A stretch of 64,000 nucleotides of DNA. Source: Alnus glutinosa (lineage: Eukaryota > Streptophyta > Magnoliopsida > Fagales > Betulaceae). The translations under genes were made by a program, and so were the position numbers. Location of the stretch: assembly GCF_958979055.1 (NCBI RefSeq), contig NC_084888.1, forward strand, positions 28,126,804 to 28,190,803. The letters run 5' to 3'. Below the pieces are notes generated by a model. It saw nothing but the letters and a program-made list of their open reading frames with translations. It did no database searches and was not told the DNA's origin. Of the stretch, positions 22,320 through 33,021 are shown one piece after another (the first letter of the stretch is position 1; every line of letters begins with the position of its first letter).

Positions 22320-24438
22320 TCTCTTTCTTGAGAGAGAAGCTCTTCCTTCTCTCTAGAAGAAAAGTCTCCACCTCTTTTGTGAGGCTCTTTTCCGCTTCTT
22401 GTGGTTGTTTTGGGGAGGAGGGATGGATTTTTTTTCCTCCCTCCCCCTTCCCCTTTCTATGGGTTTTCCCCCTTTTCCTTGTTGTTTTGGTGCCTTCCCT
22501 CCCTCTCCAGCATTGCCGCCACTCTAGTCGTGCTCCTCCATGCCTCCACCATTGTCGAGCCGTGCCATCACCCCGAACCTTTGCTAAGCATTGTCTTTTC
22601 CACAAGAGACCTCTACCCAACGTCGCCCCTTCCTTCCAAGCCAGATATATTCATCTTCACCACTCCCACCCTTCAGTGCGCTACTCCACCACCTTCCTTA
22701 TCATCTCCGTTCTTTATCGCTAGTTTTTGTGACTCCACTCGTTGCCTACGCGCTACCAACGCTCCCCCACACGCCAGTGCATCGTCCTTTCCTTCCAAGC
22801 TAGATCTGTTAGTCCTTGCCACTCACGTCCACCAACACGCCACTCTACCTCGTCGGTCAGCCTCTCTGCTCTCCATCGTTGGTCTCTGTGCCTCCACTTG
22901 ACATCTACACGCCTGACAGTGTTCTCTTTCATCGTTGCCATGCCTTCCACCTGTTCTGTTGTAGTTTGGGTTAGGAATGTAATCGAGCTGAGTCAAGTCG
23001 AGTTTGAAGATTTTAAGACTGGCTCGTTTATGAGTCGAGTCTAAATAGTCGAGCTCGAATTCGAGCCGAGCTATAAATTGCATGTTCAAGCTCGGCTTGT
23101 TTAAACTCGGACGAGCTCGAGCTCAAACTCGAGTTTATTGAAAATGACATTCGAGCCGAGCCGGGTTATTCGACAGGCTCGGCTCAACTAAAGCTCAAGG
23201 TAGACTATTAAATTTTTCAATGAGTGATCAAAGCAGAATTCAAGCTCAAGTTTATGAACAACCTATATGCATTTATTAATAACATAAATATATAATATGT
23301 AATTATATAAGGCATATTATAAAATATAGTACGTAACTATAGTTTATAAGTAATAAATTAACAATATGTTATTATATATAACTAGAGAGTATAAACTATG
23401 GTATATGTATAATGTGAACAAATAGTAAGTTTAATATATTCTATATAACTAAGTAACTATAATATAAGTATAATATCTAACTATTGTAATTATGTGTGAT
23501 GTGCTATATGTGTTTATATATATATATATATATGCTAACTATTTAATATTGTTATATTGTTATATACCAACTATTAATAACTTAATATGTTAATTTAACA
23601 TACTAAATATTGTTATCAAAGTATTATAATTAATATGCAATACTATATATGTTATACTATATTTACTATTTACCAATATATATGTAAGATATGAACGGGC
23701 TAACGAGTTAGACTAACGAGCCGAACGAGCGATCCGGTCGAGTTTTAAACGAGCTGAGCTCGTGAGCCCCTATTGAGTTTTGTCGAACGAGTCGGGTATG
23801 TATCACTTACTAATCAAGTGGGTTTCTACAGTAATGATCGAGTTTCTACAGTATCGAGCTCGAGTTCGGATTAGGCTAAACCGAGTAGGTATCGAGTGAG
23901 TTGTCGAACAGACTGGTTTATTTACATCCCTAGTTTGGGTCTTTTGTTGCTTTTTGTTGTTTTTTCTGTTTTTCTATTTCTGCTTTGTATGAGATTTAGT
24001 CTCCCTGTTCCATTTTGGTATTATTTTGTTGTGGAGATTAGTATATTCGGAGACTGTTCTGATTTCGGCATTGCCACCTCCCCACCCCACCCCACTCTTA
24101 TTGTTTGTTGTTACCAAGCAATGTTTTGGGTAAGGTTGAAGGATATTTTGAATGTCATGCCCTTATTCACGCTCCCTGCATTGTGGGGTTTGGAAAGGGT
24201 TGAAAGATCTCACAATGGTCTTGCCCTTGCCCTTGCCCACTCCCTCTGTTTTGGTACTTATACCGCTTTATACGGCCCATTTCTTGACTTTTGCTCAACA
24301 TATAGAGGATCAGGTCAATTATGGTCATTTTGGGATCATTTATGAACTAATTTCAATTTCCAATTTTGGCATTGTCTATTTCATTTGAGTTTGTTGTTGG
24401 AGAGTCCATTTCGATCTTTTGTGTTTCTTTGTAATGGG

Positions 24439-24470
<32 letters not shown>
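22320..24470 (+). mobile_element. Probable non-coding poly(A) retroposon split by a hAT element
   Basis: A C+T-rich segment from about 22320 continues, after the 22972-23932 insertion is removed, to an A-run at 24446-24470. It has a GA/CT-rich start and a TTTGTAATGGGTCTTT end, like the ~1-kb poly(A) elements elsewhere in the window. Its ORFs are Pro/Ser/Leu-rich readings of skewed composition without family motifs. No target duplication was found, so the left edge is uncertain. Confidence 0.35.
22972..23932. mobile_element. Non-autonomous hAT element, 961 bp
   Basis: GTTTGGGT flanks both sides (22964-22971 and 23933-23940), a perfect 8-bp hAT-type target duplication. The ends are TAGGAATGTAA and, in reverse complement, TAGGGATGTAAATAA. 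Both subterminal 250-bp zones are packed with GAGCTCGAG / CGAGCCGAGC-type repeats in both orientations; the middle (about 23270-23690) is A+T-rich filler. No transposase ORF. Subterminal repeats in hAT elements are normally transposase binding sites. Confidence 0.85.
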
Positions 24471-24474
<4 letters not shown>

Positions 24475-24492
24475 CCTCTTTGTTAAGTAAAA

Positions 24493-25106
24493 GAGAAATG
24501 ACAGGGGTACGAAAACTTTACAAAATGCATTACATTATACCTAAAGACTAAAATACCCTTTTAGCAAAATACCCTTCCAGCCACGAACGGATCACTTTAG
24601 TAGTCCTGTCGCGTCGTCGTCTTGGCTAGAACGGCCGGATCCCGACGGTCTGTCCGGGATCCGGCCCATCCCCGACCACAATTGTCGGATCCCGGCCGTA
24701 TGTCTGGGATCCAGCCCATCCCTTACCAAAACGGCTGGATCCCAGCCGTCTGTCTAGGATCTGGCCCATCCACAGCCAAAACAGTTGGATCCCGGCTGGC
24801 TGGCCGGGATCTGGCCCTTCCCTGACTAGAAGCGTGGTCGGGGTTGTGGTCCAGTCCGAGATTGTCTGGGGTGCTGGGTTTCCGGTGGTCGGGGTCAGAG
24901 TTGTGATGGCCAGCATGCTAAGTTTCCTGCATTGTGATGGTTTCCAAGGAAGTAGGTTCGACAAGAGATTAAAGGGTATTTTTGTCTATGTAAAAAAATT
25001 GTTTTAACATATTTTAATACTAAGCTGGCGTAGAGCTTATTGTAAGGCTTCATATCAACTTGTAAAGCTCATTTTGTAAAAGTTTTTGTACTCCTAGCAT
25101 TTCTCA
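24493..25106. mobile_element. Mutator-like MITE with internal minisatellite, upstream of BRIZ1
   Basis: The ends are GAGAAATGACAGGGGTAC and, in reverse complement, GAGAAATGCTAGGAGTAC, followed on both sides by AAAACTTTTACAAAATG-like bases. AAGTAAAA flanks it at 24485-24492 and 25107-25114 (8 bp, possibly 9 with one mismatch). The ends match the GAGAAATGCTA termini of the MITEs at 11784 and 45661. The inside is G+C rich and contains a 50-bp tandem repeat. It ends about 125 bp before the BRIZ1 start codon. Confidence 0.75.
24631..24830. repeat. Four tandem 50-bp GC-rich units inside the MITE
   Basis: The units start at 24631, 24681, 24731 and 24781, exactly 50 bp apart. Each has an AACGGCTGGATCCC-like head, a CTGTCTGGGATC middle and a GGCCCATCCC end, with about 10-20% divergence. 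Each unit also contains paired GGATCC-type palindromes. Confidence 0.85.
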
Positions 25107-25232
25107 AAGTAAAACTATTCTTGTCTTCTGCTTGGGACGTTCAGGCCGCAGAGAAAGAAAGAAAGAAAGAAAGAAAAGATTGTTCCGTTCCGCTGCATTT
25201 CTGTTGAAGACACAGTTTCTCTCTCACACACC

Positions 25233-28200
25233 ATGTCAACGAGTTCCAGCTCGGTACCTGCCGGACCTTCAAACGAAGACGCGTTCCGGTCACCGGCAGC
25301 GATGATCTCCGGAGATTCCACCACTCCCTCCTCCTCTTCTTCTTCTTCACTCTCCGCCTTAACTCAGGCCTTTCCTTTCTCCTCCGGGAACCCTAGGATC
25401 GAGGAGACCCGCGGCGTCATGCACCTCTTCCGCGAAGACGCCGTTTCCTCCCCCTCGTCCTCCAATCTCCCCGTAAGCCCATACTCTCACCTGCCGACAC
25501 CACGTCGTTTCGTTATTTCGGAAATTAGCTTCAGATTTCCAAATTTTCCCCCAGAAAAAAGGACTCGTTTAGAAATTTAGGCTGCAGAATATTGAAATAT
25601 CATTAGGAATTGAACAATGAAGTTGCTTTTGTTAAAATTAATGAATTATTATTATTATTGTTATTATTTTCGTATATCAGCAGTAAATTATAGATTGAAA
25701 GAAATATGGCTTTAAGAGATTTCTCTGCTAATATTTTTGGACAGAATATTGATGGAAAACTTTTAGAAAATTTGAAACTCGGAAGCCAACGCTTTAGTGA
25801 GACTGATTGAATTGTAGTCTTCACTTTCGTTTGGTTGCGAAGTTCTAAGTATGGTTTCTTTCGCTATTTCCTTTATTTTTCAAAGAAATTTGATAATGCG
25901 TTTGCAAGTTTTTTATACTGAAAGCTTCAAGTATCAAAGTTTAGTCAATTCCTACGCTACACTTTCTTAAGAATCAGAAAATCCATTGTAGAAGCTCAAA
26001 TGTTTTAGAACCTAGAATTTGAGTTTTAGTTAAATCAGTTTTTTCTGCACAAGATTTGTTTAAAACTTGATTTGTTATGTGAATTTGCATTGAAGTGTGT
26101 TGTTTTAGAAGGTCTAGAAGTTGTTTGGAAGTTAAAGATTTGTTGAGGTTGATGTTCGTTTTGCTCATTAGGTGGAAAGGAAACCTCTTGTTTGCGTGCT
26201 TGGAGTGCCGAATTACATGACATATGCAGATTTCTGCCAGTTCTGTGCTTCATTCATTCATCATATCTTAGAGATGCGGATTGTCAGGTTCGAATTCGGC
26301 AGTGCAAACTTTTGTTGTGTTTTGTTGTTTTATTTAGTTATGCTCATTGAATTTCATCTTCGTGTTGTTGTCTTTTTTTTTGAGGTTTCAGAAATGATGG
26401 AATGGAGGACCGGTACAGTATTCTAATCAGGTTTGACAGTCAGGAATCCACCGATAATTTCTACAAGCATTTCAACGGGAGGCGATTCTCATCCCTAGAG
26501 GTTTGGTGTGCTTTCAATAAGTGTTGTATCTTCTACTGAGTTGGCGATTTATATATCATTGTCAGCAAATAATGGGTCAGGGAAACCATTTTAACCATAA
26601 TAATGCTATTGTTGTTTATTGTTTTTCATTTTTAACTCAAGTATAGGTAGAGGTTTGCCGTGTGCTTTTCACCATGGATGTGCAGTACACGGCCTCAATC
26701 GAACATGCACATGGATCTGCCGCAAGCTCAACTGACCAACCCACATGTCCGGTCTGTCTTGGTGTGTAACTCGTTTTTATTCAATCCTTTTTCTTCTTTT
26801 TTTATTTTTTTTATTTTTTAATCTTTTCTTTTTGTGTATGTGTAAGTGTATTCATCGTTTTAATTTCCATTCAGAACTTGAAATACTGTACCTAGCTGGC
26901 TATACCTTTGTATTTAGGTAACAAAATTCTAATAGAAAGGTGTTGGTTTAAGGCACCGTATTTTCTTTCTAGTAATCCCTCTTAAGGAATAATTGGAAGA
27001 ATTTGTAGCATGAAATCTGGGGGCTATTAATTAATGACTAAATCCTGATTATTTTGTTTAAAAACATGTTGCACAAGTTGATCATTTCAAGAACAAAGCC
27101 AAAAATATTGAAACTCCATTGTCTGTTCTAAACATACTAAATTTGTATTATGATACTCGATACTTAATTATTTTGGGAGGATGTGCCCAAATTAACATCT
27201 TTAACGGATGCCTGGTTTGAATAGCTTCTTTTGCTGTTTTGTGGTAGAACATAAATTGAACTATGAAATTGACATTTGTCTTGTGGAAATAATCCAGAGA
27301 CAACGCTTAATACTCCGTCTCAGAATAGGTTCGGTACTTTCCTTTCTGGATTGTCTCAAAACATATGGTAGTTTTCAAAGCATTTATCATTTGACTTCTC
27401 ATATGGCGCCCATAAATTTGAATCCACGTTTTTACAGATTTGAAGCAACCTTTCTAATTTCAGCTGTGTGCGTTTGAGGAAGATTATTATGTTTATTTGC
27501 AATCTCTTATCAAAAGCTTATCAAGTAATTTGTAGTTATAAATATTCCTCACTAATAAATGAATTCCTTTTGAGAGCATTTTTCAAAAATTTACTCCTTT
27601 TAATAACTCAAGCTTCCTTAAGTGTGTAAGATTTAGATGTTACCTATTCATCCACCATTGTCTTTTAATTGTCAAAAGAATAGATATGTGTCATTGTTCT
27701 CTGTGAAATTCTCAACAAAATTCTTTTATGTTTAATACGTTGTCTATTACGGAGTATTATAAACTTACAGACAATATTCTTCGAATAATCCCAGTACTTA
27801 ATAATCTCCAGTGCTATAAAAGATAACAATGTTTTTCTTTTTTTCTTTTTGAACTTAGAATAATCTTGTTATTTTTCCATGATATTCAAACTTGGAAAAC
27901 TTGCAGGAGTTTTTTAGCCCTGGAGTTAAAAGTTGTAAACTAGCCAGAATCTTCTTATCTTTGTCTTGGCCTCCTATTCAAAATATACCCATTTCTAAAC
28001 AATGACTAAGGGGAAGTTGCTCTGAATTGCCAGCAATAGAAGTCTGCTTGCAACAGTTACTTGTTTGAAAAGTTTCAGAGATTATGTGTCAGATTAACCT
28101 TTCTGACATTTATTCCAAAAGAAACCTTGCTGAAATTTGACCTTGTTGGTATCTGGTGGTCTGGTTCCTCATTTACAAGTATATGAAACTATATTCAAGA

Positions 28201-31200
28201 ATTTTCTTGGTTGTGGATTGCTTGCAATTGTTTCTTACACTTTGCATCCTTAAATCTCTACATTTTATATTGAAGTGAAAATTGCTTGAATAGGATGGCA
28301 GCCTGTTTTTAACATTTTCTTTCTGCTTGGATTCTTCTTATTTGTGACTGATGTTGCAGAGAGATTAGACCAAGATATGAGTGGCATTCTCACAACTATC
28401 TGCAATCATTCTTTTCATTGCTCTTGTATTTCAATGTGGACGGATTCTTCTTGTCCGGTAAGTTATTCATTAGTGGTTGCATGTTCTCAGGGTGTGTGCA
28501 TGTGCATTTGTCCTAGACATACATCCTAGGGCAATGTCTAGAATTGAAAGAGCAGAAAGGTGATTTCGCCCTAATTAATTGTTGAACTTTAGGGCTTATT
28601 TATATGGGTCTTGCTAACACAATCCCGATTAGGGAAGACTAACTTCCTTGACACTTAACACACGTTTAGATGAGAAAATGTTGGGGCTTCTTTTCTAAGT
28701 TTTCTATTGACTGGAGAAGGGGGCAATCCTGCAAGCTTTGCCTTGACACAACCATCATCAATCGTCTCCAAATCACTTTTTGTGTCTCCCACAACCTTTG
28801 AAAGCTCCTCAACTAATCTCTACCAATTGCTATTGTCAACACTATTTGGTGGCCACCCCAAACAATCACATCTATTTTTTTGGGTCATACCTGATGCGGA
28901 CATGAAATAAGAGTCTAGTTGCTGTCTCTAGAGTGATTTTCAATTTTGATAACTTAGAAGATTTCATATGTAGCACCAACCTGCAGAGTCCAATTGAAGC
29001 AAGTATTGTTTTAAAAGTCTAGTCATCAGTATTCTATGTTTAAATCAGTTCTTAATTTGGGATTTTATTTTCCAAGTTATAGTTAGCTTTGTAATGAAGG
29101 GCAGATCGTTATTTTCTGTATCTACTGTGAATTGAGGGTATTTTGTACATTGAGTCGAGTAGAATCTTCTAGGAGATTCTAAGTAACTTGGTTTTATTTG
29201 GTTTGAGTCCACATTAGTCTTTATTTGGGTTTATTAGGTATTTGGTTATCTAGTCAAATTAGGAGTACCAATGCTACTAGTGCAAGAAAGATTCCTCATA
29301 TACTAGTGCCCAATGCACTCAAAGAATTCAGAGATTTTGATTAATGGAATTTTGGGTGGTTTGAGTTTTAAGGCAAGAGCGTCTAAAGTGTTTCTCTTTT
29401 TGTATCTCTTCTTTTCTCCTTCGCGCACTGCTACCTATTCACATTATTCACGTCAGTTTTCATAGATCCCCTGAAGAGCAGCAAAATTCTCTCTTTTCTT
29501 CCTTATTTGCAACCGCAAATGAAGCCTTTTTCCATACCTTTCAAAATCCTAGAACCCTATATATTTTCTCAACCTGTTAACCACCAAATAACCCATAAAA
29601 CCTTGTTCTTCGCATGAGGATACGTTCCCAGCTGGTCATCTACTCACTGCAGCTTCCTTTCTGCTGGGCTTGCGATGAATAAGATAATACTTTTAAAGTG
29701 AGAACCACAAAGATCAATGTCTTATGGTTGAAAATTAATTTTGTTGGATCTGACGATTTTATACCCCCAAATACGAAGATAGTGATTAAAGTATCATGTG
29801 CATAATGTCGTAATGCACAAGTTTACCTTCAAGATCGTATTGTAATATAGTATGGGAGCTTCATTGTCTTATGAGCTCAGAAATCCAACCCATGGTTGAT
29901 GGTTTCTATTAACCTTTCTTATTCAGTTCACTTTGCGACCTTTGTTTAAATGATTTTGTTAATTGCTTAGTTTCAACTTTATGTATTAGTGAGTTTATTA
30001 ACACTTTGTCTTTGCTTTTTTCTGTGAAGTATTAAAAGGTAGGGAAAAGTCCACATACCTCCTTCAAACTACCACACAATTGACAATGTCCCCTCCAAAC
30101 TTTAGATTGAGACAATCCCCCCCTCCCCCAAATGACAAAAATATCTTTAATAACAATAAAAAGTTAAAAAGAAAACTAAAACTAAAGTAAAAAACCAGCC
30201 ACCCCCTTTATTTTTTTGGCCATTTGGGGGTGGCTGAACCACTCCAATGGGCCACCCCAAAATAATAAAATTGAGAGGGTGGTTCGGCCACCCATGGTTT
30301 TTTCGTTTTTTTTTTTTATTCTTTTTAAGTTTTACGTTTTTCTTTTTCTATTTTTTTCAAATTTATAGGGGTATTTTTGTCTTATTGAAAAAAATTTATG
30401 TTGGGGGACATTGTCAGTTAGGTGGTTAGTTTGAGGGGCTCTGTGGACTTTTTTCTAAAAGGTATTAATCTTCTTTGGAATATAACTACTACGGAAAGCT
30501 TTAAAGGCTTAGTTAGGCTTGCTTGGGCCAGGACTTGCTTAAGCTTTTGGCTAGACTTTTTATTGCCATAATGATTCATTTTACTCTTTTCAGCTGGGTA
30601 CTGTAATAATGTAACTGTTCAGGAAAGAACTGCTCTGTCAAAAACTGAAGAGAGTAGTTTTTTGGAAGTTAATTATCTTTGTCTTCCACATTTCAGGTTT
30701 GCCGGTATTGTCAGCAGCAGCCTGAAAAATCAATATGTTTTGTTTGTCAAACTTCTGAGAATCTCTGGATTTGTGTTATCTGTGGCTTTGTTGGCTGTGG
30801 GAGGTAATCAGATTTTTTCCCCTTCTGATGTTTTTCCTTTTAGAAAAAAAATATCTTGAACAAGGTAATTTCCCCTTCTTGTAATAGGTATAAAGGAGGA
30901 CATGCCATAATACACTGGAAGGAAACACAGCATTGCTATTCTCTTGAATTGGAAACACAACGAGTATGGGATTATGTGGGTGACAACTATGTTCACCGAC
31001 TAATTCAATCCAAAACTGATGGAAAGTTGGTTGAATTGAATGCTCATTGCGTGCATACTAATGATGGGTGTGGAAATTGTGAATGCAAAGATTCTGGACT
31101 TAGTGAGGCCCTTTTGAACAGTAAAGTTGAAGCTGTATGAAATTCTTTGATCTAAAAAAAATCTGTTGATTTCAGTGGTATGATGTTCCGTGTATTGAAG

Positions 31201-32188
31201 TACTCTCATTATTAAATGTTTGTGCAGATTGTTAATGAGTACAATGAATTGCTTGCCACTCAACTTGAGAACCAAAAATTAGTAAGTGCATTCTTATATA
31301 TATATTAGTTACTACATGAGTTCTCATCTGAATTTGTTGGAGCTTGAGTTCATTTTAGCATCATTGCAATTCTTCCCAGATTGCTTCGTTCAATCCATAA
31401 GTAATAGATACGGTAGACAGTCTTAAACATTTTGGATATATATATTTCTAAGCTGCCTATTCAAGATTAGTAACCCTTGTTTTCATCATAGTACTTTGAG
31501 TCCTTACTGCAAGACGTCAAAGAAGAAACTGAAAGGGAAATTTCTAAAGCTGTGGACAAGGCTGTCACTCAAAAGCTGCAGAAGATACAGGCCAAGCTGG
31601 ATAGATTTGTTAAAGAAAAAGAAATTCTTAAAGATGTAAGCATTAATCTCTTCTGCTCCTGAGACTGGCTTATCTAGAATCTAATGTTCATTGCTTGTTA
31701 TTGTTCGTTTGCGTGCAGCTTAATGAGAATCTGTTGAAAAATCAGGAGATTTGGAAAGAAAAGATACTTCAAATAGAAGAAAGGCAAGTGACACAAAGCG
31801 ATACTTGGCAAATATACTTAAGAGTGCCACTAATTATGTAGATACCTGACTAGTATGACAATGAAAGGTGCTTACTCTTTGCTCTAATACTTTGTTGTTT
31901 TTACAGAGGAAAAAAGGCCTTGAAACTGAAGGATGATAAAATAAGTGACTTGGAAGAACAGGTGACACATGATTTCCAAATTTGTTTTCACCATATTGAT
32001 GCATGCATCTGAACTAATTGGAGGTCTTTCTTCTCCATGTATTTTTGCAGCTTAGAGATCTGATGGTGTTCCTCGAAGCTGGGAAGTCAATGGAAGAGTT
32101 ATCGCTATCAAATGAAATCAAAGATGGAACTGTTTTGCCAACAGAAATAGAGTCCTCTTCGAGTAATGGCACCAAGGTAGGGGAATAG
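25233..32188 (+). CDS. BRIZ1: BRAP2 RING ZnF-UBP protein, BRIZ1-like E3 ubiquitin ligase (12 exons)
   Basis: Likely RING E3 ligase; Arabidopsis BRIZ1 pairs with BRIZ2 in a complex needed for seed germination. Exons: 25233-25472, 26172-26287, 26392-26500, 26647-26761, 28360-28457, 30697-30803, 30888-31134, 31228-31281, 31492-31635, 31719-31783, 31907-31961, 32051-32188, giving about 495 aa. Order: Ser-rich start; BRAP2 N-domain about 82-165 ([18 protein letters not shown]); RING C189-C228 (CPVCLERLDQD...CNHSFHCSC...SCPVC); ZnF-UBP about 231-300 ([17 protein letters not shown]); charged coiled coil about 345-465. Intron 10 begins GCAAGTG after AAAG, a GC-AG intron; the frame requires it. The last codons could be altered if ACCAAG|GTAGGG at 32175 is used as another donor. 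The 5' UTR carries a (GAAA)n tract at 25154-25178. An Arg-x residue set and RING cysteines are complete, so the product looks functional. Confidence 0.92.
28458..30041. other. Intron 5 of BRIZ1, unclassified repeat-like DNA
   Basis: No exon or complete element is recognised. A stretch at about 29090-29620 reads like worn retrotransposon LTR sequence (mixed promoter-like and C+T-rich parts), but I could not match two ends or a target duplication. The ORF at 28707-28910 has no recognisable family. Confidence 0.35.
30042..30455. mobile_element. Foldback MITE with GC-rich core, 414 bp, intron 5 of BRIZ1
   Basis: TAAAAGGTA lies at 30033-30041 and again at 30456-30464, a perfect 9-bp target duplication. 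The arms are GGGAAAAGTCCACATACCTC and, reversed, AGAAAAAAGTCCACAGAGCC, each followed by CAAACTA and TGACAATGTCCCC. The centre (30195-30295) has GCCACCCCC and GGTGGCTGAACCAC pairs. Mutator-like by its 9-bp duplication. Confidence 0.85.
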
Positions 32189-32669
32189 TGCTCTTGTATG
32201 GAAACCAAATGCTGCGTCTGGTAAGCTTGTTCTCTAACAGGTTGATGCCTATTTATACCCCATGTTTTATCTGATTGGCAAGTTGTGGGTATATAATTCC
32301 TTTAATTTGGACGGGTGAAGGCTGATGGATGGATATTAAGCAGAATTCTTTCAAAAATTGTATATTCTGATGTAGTTGTACATATATTTACTGAAATTTG
32401 GGTTAGAAAAAGATGATGAGGGAAGAAAAGTGGGGGTTTGGGGAATAGAGCAAGAGGATGATTTTAGATCCTCCGGCAATGTTTACACGACAATTAAACT
32501 TAGTTAAAACATTTACAAATCTTTGGGTTTCAGAAGTATATATAACGTGTTACGCATCATAATTCAGTTTTATATGTTACACAATATATTCCACCTCAAA
32601 TAGTTTAGCTTTAATTAATCTAAAAATAGTTAAAAGTAAATATGAATGAATTATCACAGCTTTGTAAGT

Positions 32670-33021
32670 AACTAATCCGTCGTCTTTTGTTACACCATGG
32701 TTGGAGGGAAGGGGGGGGGTCGAGAGGTGGCAAATGATGCCCCGACCCCGTGTGAAAAGTTATAATTTTATTAAAATTTAAGAATCATTATTTTTATAGC
32801 TATATGACTCATAAACATTAACAACTATTTTTTAAAATTATTCTTAACTAATCCGTCGTCTTTTATTACCCCATGGGTGGAGGGAAGGGGGGTCGAAAGG
32901 TGGCAAATGATACCCCGACCCCCATGTGAAAAGTTATAATTTTATTAAAATTTAAGAATCATTATTTTTATAGCTGTATGACTCATAAACATTAACAACT
33001 ATTTTTTAAAATCATTCTTAA
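32670..33021. repeat. Two tandem copies of a 176-bp unit with a G-rich tract
   Basis: Copies at 32670-32845 and 32846-33021 start with AACTAATCCGTCGTCTTTT and continue through CCATGGTTGGAGGGAAGGGG into an A+T-rich half. They differ at few positions, indicating a recent duplication. The unit lies about 480 bp beyond the BRIZ1 stop codon and contains no ORF. Confidence 0.85.

Noticed and set aside
22328..22901. Long Pro/Ser-rich ORFs up to 166 codons
   Set aside because: C+T-skewed composition opens several frames at once, there is no domain or splice context, and the segment appears to belong to a poly(A) retroposon.
24631..24830. Regularly spaced repeats considered as a CRISPR array
   Set aside because: The repeats are contiguous with no unique spacers, in a plant genome and inside a MITE.
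24626..24964. 112-codon minus ORF with repeated GPDPG motifs, superficially a repeat protein
   Set aside because: It is the 50-bp minisatellite read in frame inside a MITE; 50 is not a multiple of 3, so units are read in different phases, which argues against a real repeat protein.
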